Shown: positions 9,698 to 17,082 of the stretch, one piece after another | How positions within the stretch are numbered: the first letter of the stretch is position 1 | Layout: every line of letters begins with the position of its first letter | NCBI RefSeq assembly: GCF_009898475.1 | Contig: NZ_QURE01000020.1 | Location: 1 to 48,752, forward strand | DNA length: 48,752 nt | Direction of reading: 5' to 3' | Source of the DNA: Nitrososphaera sp. AFS | GTDB taxonomy: Archaea > Thermoproteota > Nitrososphaeria > Nitrososphaerales > Nitrososphaeraceae | The notes under the pieces: model-generated | What the model saw: the letters and a program-made list of their open reading frames with translations, nothing else | Database searches by the model: none | Told to the model about the DNA's origin: nothing | Position numbers and translations under genes: made by a program

Positions 9698-10471
9698 TCA
9701 AATATACGCAATAATGAATAGAATCATCGCACCAGCCATGGTACATGCCCACAATATTTTGTTCCAATCGAAGATTTTCTGTCCGTCTAACACTCCAAAT
9801 GGTAACATGTTAAACATCGCTATCCAAGCATTGAATGAAGCACCTGCATATAGGTATGACTGATATGGGTACAAGTGGGTTGATATTAGAAATGAAAATC
9901 CCATTATCAAATTAGTTAGTGGTCCAATGAGTGCAACCCTTCCAAACCTATTCTTGTCTGATAATCCAACCATAACTGCTCCTGGAGCTATAAACTTGAA
10001 TGGCATAATGGGTAGTGCTGATATTGCTGTGATTATGAGGCCGTACAGCTGTGCGCGAAACTCGGCCCAGCTTCCATAGTATTGGGCTAAGAACTTATGA
10101 GCCAACTCGTGAACTAGGAAGGCGCTTACGAATATTGCAAGGATTTGCCATGAAACATGTCTGTAATGGTTAAGGGATAATCCCACTCCCACTATTAATA
10201 TAGTAGCAACCACAAGATGTAACAATTCTGTTTTTGAACTCTTTATCCTTATGGCTCTTGAGACAGATCTTCCAACACTATTACTGAATGATCTTTGTGC
10301 ACCGTTACCATCATTGGTGCGCTGTATCATGAGTCTTCTCTTTTCGGCAAAGTCATTAATGAAGGGACATGAATGATACATAGGAATCCTATGAAGATGA
10401 CAAAAAAAATTCCCACAATAGTTGCACCGGAACGGTATGCTTTCTTCAGCGCTACACTTCTTACACTTCAT
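9698..10471 (-). CDS. AN1 zinc finger fused to site-2 protease (M50)
   Basis: The 257-residue protein joins two modules. Residues 3-35 match the AN1 finger exactly: C-x2-C-x9-C-x2-C-x4-C-x2-H-x5-H-x-C (Cys3, 6, 16, 19, 24, His27, His33, Cys35). After a Ser/Arg linker come membrane segments with the metalloprotease motif HELAH at 121-125 and a second motif LPFGVLDGQK at 223-232, where Asp229 should be the third zinc ligand. Site-2 proteases cut within the membrane, often to release regulators; AN1 fingers bind ubiquitin-like or stress factors in eukaryotes. How they work together here is unknown. ATG 10471 starts right at the finger. The gene diverges from the phosphodiesterase gene. Confidence 0.9.
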   Translation of the reverse strand: MKCKKCSAEESIPFRCNYCGNFFCHLHRIPMYHSCPFINDFAEKRRLMIQRTNDGNGAQRSFSNSVGRSVSRAIRIKSSKTELLHLVVATILIVGVGLSLNHYRHVSWQILAIFVSAFLVHELAHKFLAQYYGSWAEFRAQLYGLIITAISALPIMPFKFIAPGAVMVGLSDKNRFGRVALIGPLTNLIMGFSFLISTHLYPYQSYLYAGASFNAWIAMFNMLPFGVLDGQKIFDWNKILWACTMAGAMILFIIAYI

Positions 10472-10654
10472 TAATCGTATTTCAATTAATATGTAAATTT
10501 TGGATATATTAACTCAATCCCCCTACAGAACTATTTTAGAGCAGTTACCTAACTAAGTACTTACAAAATTACCTAACTATTATTCAACTAATCGAGATTA
10601 AGAGAAATTTAAGTGACCAGAAGGGTAAAATAGCCAACGAGTTCACCTTCTCGA

Positions 10655-11191
10655 ATGAAAATCGGAATAATATCAGATACACATGACGACCTGGAGAATG
10701 TTCATAAGGCTATAGATCTTTTTAATGATGAGGATACAAATTATGTAATTCATGCTGGTGATTATGTCTTTCCAGGGGTGGTTAGAGAATTTCAAAATTT
10801 GGGCGCAAAATTTATTGGTGTACTTGGCAATAATGATGGTGAAAGATCACTTCTTCTAAAAAGCTTTCTTGATATTGAAGGGGAATTGAGGGGAGAATTA
10901 GGTGAAATAGATCTCGATCGGTTGAAGTTCGGAATATATCATGGAACATCGAAGGAAATCAAGGAGATGCTCGTCAATAGCGGCAGATATGATATCCTAG
11001 TTTGTGGTCACACTCATATACGAGAATCAACATTGGCTCTCAATGGAACAGGCAAAAACAATAAAAAAACGTTGGTTCTTAATCCTGGAACTGCCCACAA
11101 GAAAGTAGCAAGCAAATCCAGAGCATTTGAAGAGAGCGGGGTTATAATATTCGACACCCAAACTAAAGAATATAGATTTGTTGATCTATAG
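10655..11191 (+). CDS. YfcE/MJ0936-type metallophosphodiesterase
   Basis: The 178-residue calcineurin-like enzyme has the full metal-binding set: SDTHDD (Asp8, His10), HAGD (Asp36), GNND (Asn60), YHG (His96) and GHTH (His119, His121). Members hydrolyse phosphodiesters in vitro with Mn or Ni; the cellular substrate is unclear. The length is normal for the family. ATG 10655 begins directly with the first core strand (MKIGIISDTH), so the start is secure. Confidence 0.92.
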   Translation: MKIGIISDTHDDLENVHKAIDLFNDEDTNYVIHAGDYVFPGVVREFQNLGAKFIGVLGNNDGERSLLLKSFLDIEGELRGELGEIDLDRLKFGIYHGTSKEIKEMLVNSGRYDILVCGHTHIRESTLALNGTGKNNKKTLVLNPGTAHKKVASKSRAFEESGVIIFDTQTKEYRFVDL

Positions 11192-11648
11192 CTCTCGCCA
11201 GCAAAATGAGAAAATTTATAAACAAGCATTTGGATGAAGTACAAATTTGTATCGTAAGGACGTAGCTATATTTATGCCACAGTCCACTTTTGATTATGTT
11301 TATGATTATTCTAGGTACGTTAGAATGTGTTGATAAGTATGGTTTAACTCTATAACGTGATTTGGCCATAAATCTTTACACATATTCAAGTAATCTCAAC
11401 ATGAGTCCTGATAACGCCAAAGTGGAGCAACATGATCCAGACATTAAGATCGACATTAATAAAACTTCAACCGTACAATTGTTATTTATAGGTCAGTAAT
11501 CATGGAATTCATTCTATCGACATCTCCGTATCTAAACAATCTAATGAAAATTTGATTCGTCTAAAATCAGACAAACAATGATTATAGACTTATTTATCAT
11601 GAAGTTCTTCTAAGTTCGTATAAAGGATACTTCTGGTATGACTATTAC
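11192..11648. other. Intergenic with one possible short gene
   Basis: A plus-strand frame of 32 codons at 11401-11499 (starts MSPDNAKVEQHDPDIKIDIN) has an A/T box (CATAAATC) about 25-30 bases before its ATG. Its product is unknown and the call is weak. Nothing else is seen in the gap. Confidence 0.3.
11401..11499 (+). CDS. Possible 32-residue peptide
   Basis: The peptide is acidic and hydrophilic at its N-terminus and ends STVQLLFIGQ. It has a TATA-like box at leaderless spacing. There is no recognised family. It could be a small protein or the start of a decayed gene. Confidence 0.25.
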   Translation: MSPDNAKVEQHDPDIKIDINKTSTVQLLFIGQ

Positions 11649-12173
11649 ATGAACACAAATACTAGAGCAACATCAACTATATTTGTACTCCTCGTGGTGA
11701 CGACAACATCCTTCCTCTTAGTCGCATCAGGCGCAATGGCCGGCCTAGCAGCTAGTTCAGACCTCTCTCACGGTAGCGGCAAAAAAGGTGACCATGGCAG
11801 AACCGATAATAGCGTAAGTGAAAGTGGTAATAACATTATTAATAGTACAAAAAATAATAGTCCTTCGTTTACAACAACTAATGAAAATCCAAACTTGGAT
11901 AATCTCTTGGCATGTGAATCAGGTGCAGCAAATGGATCAGGCCACATTACTATGAGCGAAGTTATGAATTGTTATTTGCAATTCTCCCGCGGTTCGGCTA
12001 GTTCTTTGGCAGTTCTAGGAGACCATCAAAATTCAGATAGCAAAGGAGGTGGCAGTGGACTAGGTTTGACTTCAGGCCACCATGCCAATTCCAAAACTAT
12101 AACTCACTCTAGTCACCATAAGGGCGCAGCCGACTCGACTAGTCCAGGTCATAATCATACTACCACCAGCTGA
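11649..12173 (+). CDS. Secreted Ser/Gly/His-rich protein
   Basis: The 174-residue protein has an N-terminal signal-type segment, IFVLLVVTTTSFLLVASGAM (residues 11-30), then a low-complexity extracellular part rich in Ser, Asn, Gly and His. Two cysteines (in LLACES and MNCYLQ) flank a short conserved-looking stretch, GHITMSEVMNCYLQF. The last 50 residues carry many histidines (SGHHANS, THSSHHKG, GHNHTTTS), which suggests metal binding, though this is inference. I know no named family. It stands alone. Confidence 0.65.
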   Translation: MNTNTRATSTIFVLLVVTTTSFLLVASGAMAGLAASSDLSHGSGKKGDHGRTDNSVSESGNNIINSTKNNSPSFTTTNENPNLDNLLACESGAANGSGHITMSEVMNCYLQFSRGSASSLAVLGDHQNSDSKGGGSGLGLTSGHHANSKTITHSSHHKGAADSTSPGHNHTTTS

Positions 12174-12408
12174 CCATAATATCAACGAGCAGAGCCAGTT
12201 CGTCTCTATCTTTTTTAATTACCTACGAAAGTTCAATTACCATATTCTGATCAATATCAACTTATAGTTAATTCTCAACTTTATCATAAAATTTAAAGAT
12301 TAATCATATTGAAACCTGAACTTTCTAGATTTGGATACTGATTCTTTATGTTCCTCCACTTAATTAATATATCTTTTAAACTAATAAATTCAATTATGTA
12401 TTAGTGTA
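12174..12408. other. AT-rich intergenic stretch
   Basis: Between the secreted protein and the decayed frame at 12410 I see no gene, repeat or clear hairpin. Confidence 0.5.
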
Positions 12409-12409
12409 A

Positions 12410-12685
12410 TTTATAGGAGTCACACTTGTATTATATAGATCAGATATTTTTGATGTAATTATCTTAGACTGGGGGATAATTCCTTGTTCATATTTTGGCC
12501 AGTCTCTAATGTATATATCTGTAGAGCCATTAATAGAGCATATCAAAAATGTCTTCAAAATAGACCAATTACCAGTAGAATATCAGAAAGCCTCAGGTAT
12601 GTTCATTGTATATTATAATTGCAAGACACACAAACAACATCTGAGTGCAATCAAACAGATGTTAGGAAGCTATATAGTTCAATAA
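12410..12685 (+). pseudogene. Decayed reading frame A beside APC permease
   Basis: A plus-strand frame stays open for 91 codons (12410-12682) but has no usual start codon until ATG 12509, which would leave 58 residues. Translation contains DIFDVIILDWGIIPCSYFG and, near the end, THKQHLSAIKQML. The first part resembles a response-regulator receiver core around its phosphorylated Asp (weak). A second, more damaged relative lies at about 15218-15425 and shares both landmarks at DNA level. The frame ends 42 bases before the 3' end of the oppositely oriented permease gene. It may still encode a 58-residue protein. Confidence 0.5.
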
Positions 12686-12727
12686 GAGCATGAGAAAAAT
12701 ATGTGATAGATTTATGCCCACTCTCAA

Positions 12728-15088
12728 TTATCTTCTAATGAGTTTTAGAAACCATACCTTTGCCCGGTGAACCCCTGGAAATGTAGACTCCTTTGCAATT
12801 ACTACTGGACAATTCAACTGATTCAATACGGACAGTAGATTATTGTTATTGAGGAAACTGAGGCTGCTAATACTTGAGCCAGTGACAACTAAATCAGGTT
12901 GAGATGCGTTAACAGCAGATAAAATTAAATTTGCAAATTTTTCACTATTCCTTCTCGTTTCGTCTGACAAATAGATCTCATTGAATTCAACTCCCACCTG
13001 TTCAAGGTACTCCTTGCGTTTGTTGTCTTGCGTAAGACGATCTTCAAATTCCCTAGAGTTACCCTCCTGCTGGTCTTCTACTCTTTTAATTATGGCCAAT
13101 ACACTAACATTGAACTTTCCGGAATGTTCCAACCAGCTCGTAGCCTTAAGAACAACATTTGAATCAAATCCACCATCATATAAAACCACCATGTTCTTCT
13201 TTAAATTTAGGTCCGTTCGGCGATCTGTTTGATTGGAACTTGACCATTGCTCTAGTGAGGGCTCTAGGACAAAATCATCTCCAGTTGTTCTGATAGCTAG
13301 TACATCACAGGTAATCAAGGTCTGGAGTTTCCTATTGTTCCTGTATGTTTCAAAATCAATAATTACTAAATTGATTTTTTGTTCTTCGATCGTTGCTAAT
13401 ATCGCTTCGCTTGTATCATGTGAGATCCTAAACAGGTGATGACTCAAAATATTCTCTCCTTCTAGCATTTTTTCTAGGGGCTCAAATGACTTTCTAGCAG
13501 CATCTGCGAATGCAGTTCCAGCTGATAATGGGGTCTGTGTCGGTACTGTAAGTACCCTCAATACATTAACTTCCCCATCATTTTCTTTTGCAACTCTGAT
13601 TGCGTATTTTATTAGCCTGTCAGGATTTTCCGGTGTGTATGGGATCAAGATCCTGTATTCCTTTCTAGTTAAATCTCCTTCACTAGTTACAAGTGGAGCA
13701 TAATGCTCTATTTCCTTTTTAAAGGTGTACATACGATAGAGTGCAAAGCCGACGATAATCCAAAGGAATGAGATAAACCAACTCATTGGTTGGGTAAAAA
13801 GTAGATACAAAGCCAATCCAAGTTTAAGGAAAATACCAACAATTGGTATTATTGGAAAAAAGGGTATCTTAAATCCATAATCTAACTTATCGCCATAAAT
13901 CCGTCTTATGTTAATCACTGCGATATTCACCTGTGTAAATAGTAATAGGAAAATAACCCCAGCAGCAACTGCGATCTGATCCAATGGAAGCGTGTATGCC
14001 ATTACTGCCATTATGACGCCAGAGATTACTATGGCTACGTGAGGAGTTCTATACTTTCCATGAATAGCGCTCAGACGGTGTGGCAAATTGTAATGCCTTC
14101 CCATCGCAAATGCAACTCTGGAGGAAGAAAACGTGGTAGCATTTAGAGCGGCTAGACTAGATACAATACCTCCTAGCAGCACTATAAATGCGCCATAGGG
14201 GAGAAAGAAGCCAGCAGCTCTAGTTATACCTAGGTCTCCGTAATGGCCTATGAATTTCCAGGCTGGAATCCCTTTCGGAAATATTGCACCTATGGAAACA
14301 AACGCAACGAGACAGTAAAGAACAACTACTACCGCAAGTGAAATAAAAATAGCTCTAGGAATATTTTTCTTCGGGTTTTTCACTTCCTCGCCTGTTTGGA
14401 CAATTATCTCGTAACCTTCAAACGCTATAAAAGTTAGCCCCATCGCTGCTACGATCCCGCCAATACCATTAGGAATAAAATCAGCGAAATTGCTTCTCCA
14501 TTCTGGATGATTGTGAATAGTCCAAAGGCCGGCCCCGATCAAGGCAGCTATTGTCCCTAGCTGGACTACTGTAACTATTGTTCCAGCCTTGCCTGTTTCC
14601 GAAACCCCTTTGACATTGATATATGTGAATGCAGCTATTGACGCGACAGCTATTAATTTATCAAGAGGAATAATTCCCAAAAGTGAATGTTCTCCGACCA
14701 TGTTCAGCATCCTTAAAAGACTGAACACAAATGAACCAAATCCTACCGCATACAAGCTTCCTGCCACGATATGCGCAAACCATGCCATCCAGCCACTTAT
14801 GAACGCGTTCGGTCTGGGGAGCCCTTCTCTAACCCAAAGATATCCACCACCCGCTTCTGGGATGGCAGATCCGAGTTCAGCGTATCCCATTGCTGTGAAT
14901 AGGGTAATTACTGCATTAATTATGAAGGCAATTATAACAGATCCGCCTGCTAAACCAATCGCTGAACCGGTTAAGACAAATATAGCTCCTCCCACTAAAC
15001 CAGCCACGCCGATCATCAATACATCTACAAACCCCAGTGAACGTACTAAGTGCTGGTGTGGGGTATCCTCATTATGCGGGATAGACAA
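12728..15088 (-). CDS. APC-family amino acid permease with C-terminal USP domains
   Basis: The 786-residue protein is a cytoplasmic-membrane transporter of the amino acid/polyamine/organocation superfamily. The N-terminal about 455 residues hold roughly twelve hydrophobic segments; the first contains the family glycine pattern GVAGLVGGAIFVL, and EVKNPKKNIPRAI is the usual conserved loop. The remaining 330 residues are soluble and look like two universal-stress-protein domains (the first from about 475, the second from NMVVLYDGGFDSN to LNCPVVIAKES). Such tails are thought to gate or regulate transport. The substrate is unknown. The start is TTG 15088, as an in-frame TAG lies just upstream and no ATG precedes the conserved LVRSLGFVDV. 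Confidence 0.9.
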   Translation of the reverse strand: MSIPHNEDTPHQHLVRSLGFVDVLMIGVAGLVGGAIFVLTGSAIGLAGGSVIIAFIINAVITLFTAMGYAELGSAIPEAGGGYLWVREGLPRPNAFISGWMAWFAHIVAGSLYAVGFGSFVFSLLRMLNMVGEHSLLGIIPLDKLIAVASIAAFTYINVKGVSETGKAGTIVTVVQLGTIAALIGAGLWTIHNHPEWRSNFADFIPNGIGGIVAAMGLTFIAFEGYEIIVQTGEEVKNPKKNIPRAIFISLAVVVVLYCLVAFVSIGAIFPKGIPAWKFIGHYGDLGITRAAGFFLPYGAFIVLLGGIVSSLAALNATTFSSSRVAFAMGRHYNLPHRLSAIHGKYRTPHVAIVISGVIMAVMAYTLPLDQIAVAAGVIFLLLFTQVNIAVINIRRIYGDKLDYGFKIPFFPIIPIVGIFLKLGLALYLLFTQPMSWFISFLWIIVGFALYRMYTFKKEIEHYAPLVTSEGDLTRKEYRILIPYTPENPDRLIKYAIRVAKENDGEVNVLRVLTVPTQTPLSAGTAFADAARKSFEPLEKMLEGENILSHHLFRISHDTSEAILATIEEQKINLVIIDFETYRNNRKLQTLITCDVLAIRTTGDDFVLEPSLEQWSSSNQTDRRTDLNLKKNMVVLYDGGFDSNVVLKATSWLEHSGKFNVSVLAIIKRVEDQQEGNSREFEDRLTQDNKRKEYLEQVGVEFNEIYLSDETRRNSEKFANLILSAVNASQPDLVVTGSSISSLSFLNNNNLLSVLNQLNCPVVIAKESTFPGVHRAKVWFLKLIRR

Positions 15089-15217
15089 ATATTCTATCTA
15101 CTCTCGCCCCTGTATATTCAATATTAATTAAAGGTTTAGGAGTTTGTGCCCTGCAATTCGCGAGCTTCTAGAGGGAGATATCAACTTCAATATGGCTACG
15201 GAAGAACCACTAGTAGA

Positions 15218-15425
15218 CCGGGCATAATTCCCTATTCATATTTCGAATATCCATTTATAATTCGGTAAAGCTAGTCCTTGGCTCAGATGTTTTGTTGACA
15301 AACCATCAGTTCCACCCAACTTGATTATTACAAGCGCAGAACACAAACAGCATCCGAATACAGTCAAACACCTTAGACAATATATTAAGAATGGAAGCCA
15401 AATTATGCGCCTGTCTCAATTAGTC
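15218..15425 (+). pseudogene. Decayed reading frame B, relative of frame A
   Basis: This sequence shares with 12471-12680 the stretch reading GIIPYSYF (frame A: GIIPCSYF) and, after a shorter middle part, EHKQHPNTVKHLRQYI (frame A: THKQHLSAIKQMLGSYI). The two halves lie in different frames and a TAA intervenes, so it cannot be translated whole. Like frame A it sits on the plus strand immediately before the 3' end of a minus-strand transporter gene (14 bases). Confidence 0.5.
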
Positions 15426-15438
15426 AATTAACTTCTAT

Positions 15439-16842
15439 CTATGTTTCTGCCCCAATTTTCCCAACTCTGTATTGCTTACCTTTCATTAATCCTAGATACA
15501 GCAATGACGATCCAACAAAGCTTGGAATTGTCGCACCGATCTGAGGCCATTGAAAAATGTAGATTGGAGATAATGAGGATAAAAGATAATACAACAAAAC
15601 ACCTACTAGCCAAGATATAATTGCAGGAATTCCAATTAGGAGATGTTTACCATACATCATATCGAGTGTGTATCGCCGGCGGTTAATTATGTAGTAGTCT
15701 GTAAGAACAACCCCAAACAATGGGACAAAGACTGCTCCGATTAAAAGGATGAAGGTCTCGTATCGAGATATTGGTATTATAACTGCTAAGACGGTGCTGA
15801 GGACTGTAAAGCCGATTATTAGATAACGTTGATTTATTTTGTGAAATACACTTTGGCTGGAAATGGCTGATGAATAGATATCTGCAAACGCGTTAGTAAT
15901 TTCGTGTAATATAAACATGAACAAAAGCGAGCCAAAAAACATTGATTGAATCGAAACTATGATAGCAATAGTATCAGAACTATTAACTAGCAAACCTCCA
16001 AAATAGAATAAAATATTGGTAATTGCAAAGCCTATGAATGTGCCTATAAAGGCGCCTTTGTTATTTCTGGAAAAACGATTATAATCTGCTACTAATGGCA
16101 TCCAAGATACAGGTAGAGCTATCACAATATCCAGAGCAGAGAAGAAAGACATTCCGGATTCGCCAGACGTAGAGAGTAGCTGTGAGAAATGACCAGACGC
16201 TAAAAGATTGATAATGATTAGAATCGAGGCAGCATATACCATCCAAACAGCAAATTTCTCAAGCCATTGTCGTATTATTGTGAGCGGCCCAACTAAACCA
16301 AACAGAATAATGGATGCTCCGAATACCAGGGTCCAGGCAGAATAGGAGATTCGATTCCCAGTCAATATTTCAGTTGCTTTAGACATTATCATGATTTCAA
16401 ATACTGTCCACCCAACTAACTGCATCACATTTAATATTGCCGGGATGGATGCTCCATAGAGACCAAAGGAAGGTCTAGTACTAACAATGGAAGGAACTGC
16501 ATGACCGCTCCCAATCCTTCCTGCTAAAGCTAGAAGCAATGAGCCTGCTACTGAGCCCACTATTATCGCAGGTATAGCGTAGGCAAATGGAGTAGCTGTG
16601 AGAAAAGAACCAGCAGAAAAGACTAGTAATCCTACACCTAGACTAGACCAAAGCACAAAATATTCAATTCCTCTAAGAGTTCTATCACCTCGTGGAATAG
16701 GTTCAATACCCCAAGTTGGTAGCTTTGCCCATGGAAACATCTTGCAGGTTACATTATATTTGCGACAATATGAATGTCGAGTTATTGCTAAATAATGGGC
16801 TCGAGAACTTTTTTCTGCCGAATCGTAAAATGACATCTCCAT
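15439..16842 (-). CDS. NCS1-family (cytosine/HMP-type) permease
   Basis: The 467-residue integral membrane protein has about twelve hydrophobic segments. It carries NCS1 hallmarks: WGIEPIPRGDRTLRGIEYF before helix 1, LWSSLGVGLLVFSAG, the QLVGWTVFE helix, and PVSWMPLVADYNRF in the middle. The family imports pyrimidines, purines, allantoin or the thiamine precursor hydroxymethylpyrimidine; the pattern looks nearest to CytX/CodB but the substrate is uncertain. The true start may be the internal ATG at 16740 (MFPWAKLPTWG), because the first 34 residues (with HYLAITRHSYCRKYNVTC) look unlike a transporter N-terminus. Confidence 0.85.
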   Translation of the reverse strand: MEMSFYDSAEKSSRAHYLAITRHSYCRKYNVTCKMFPWAKLPTWGIEPIPRGDRTLRGIEYFVLWSSLGVGLLVFSAGSFLTATPFAYAIPAIIVGSVAGSLLLALAGRIGSGHAVPSIVSTRPSFGLYGASIPAILNVMQLVGWTVFEIMIMSKATEILTGNRISYSAWTLVFGASIILFGLVGPLTIIRQWLEKFAVWMVYAASILIIINLLASGHFSQLLSTSGESGMSFFSALDIVIALPVSWMPLVADYNRFSRNNKGAFIGTFIGFAITNILFYFGGLLVNSSDTIAIIVSIQSMFFGSLLFMFILHEITNAFADIYSSAISSQSVFHKINQRYLIIGFTVLSTVLAVIIPISRYETFILLIGAVFVPLFGVVLTDYYIINRRRYTLDMMYGKHLLIGIPAIISWLVGVLLYYLLSSLSPIYIFQWPQIGATIPSFVGSSLLYLGLMKGKQYRVGKIGAET

Positions 16843-16964
16843 CTAATATCCATGTCACTAATTACATGCAACGGGATAATGACTAACCACTAGACTTGAC
16901 GAAAGGAAATAGAGATATATTATACCATCGCAGAGGAAGTTTGTCAGCGGGGTGGGGAAGCCAG

Positions 16965-16986
16965 ATTCTCAAAAGGACTAGGCTAG
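16965..16986 (+). other. tRNA-iMet intron 1 (D loop)
   Basis: The 22-base intron has core helix AGCC (16959-16962) with GGCT (16981-16984), 5' bulge AG|A and 3' bulge AG|G. The inner helix is poor (a possible TTCT/AGGA pairing), so this is a relaxed motif. Confidence 0.85.
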
Positions 16987-17021
16987 GTGATCCCGGCGGG
17001 CTCATAACCCGCAGAGCGGTT

Positions 17022-17052
17022 TCCACTTTATGCACTAAGCATGTGGCCGCAA
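17022..17052 (+). other. tRNA-iMet intron 2 (T stem)
   Basis: The 31-base intron has core helix GCGG (17016-17019) with CCGC (17047-17050), 5' bulge TT|T and 3' bulge AA|G. The inner helix is strong: CCAC with GTGG, then ATGC with GCAT around an ACTAA loop. The splice falls between positions 52 and 53 of the T stem. Confidence 0.9.
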
Positions 17053-17082
17053 GTTCAAATCAACCCCCCGCTACTGATCAAC

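Larger units (their letters stand above)
16946..17073 (+). tRNA. Initiator tRNA-Met (CAT) with two non-canonical introns
   Basis: Acceptor AGCGGGG pairs with CCCCGCT, giving the A1-U72 pair of archaeal initiators. The anticodon arm GCGGG-CTCATAA-CCCGC has three G-C pairs next to the loop, another initiator mark, and is uninterrupted. The D loop and T stem are split. Removing 16965-16986 leaves a 12-base D loop with the GG pair made by the splice, between stems GGG and CCC. Removing 17022-17052 joins GGTT to G and restores the T arm GGTTG-TTCAAAT-CAACC. Both excisions follow a perfect core helix and 3-base bulges. The discriminator is A at 17073; CCA is not encoded. tiaS lies convergent, 10 bases downstream. 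Confidence 0.95.

Noticed and set aside
9321-9711. Two overlapping minus-strand frames after the protease gene
   Set aside because: No motif is recognised, one begins inside the protease gene with TTG, and they are in different frames.
9640-9720. Possible C/D box guide RNA (GTGATGA followed by CTGA)
   Set aside because: The spacing of 19 bases is long and no convincing C' and D boxes follow.
13233-13439. Plus-strand frames opposite the APC permease
   Set aside because: They are antisense shadows of a clear transporter gene.
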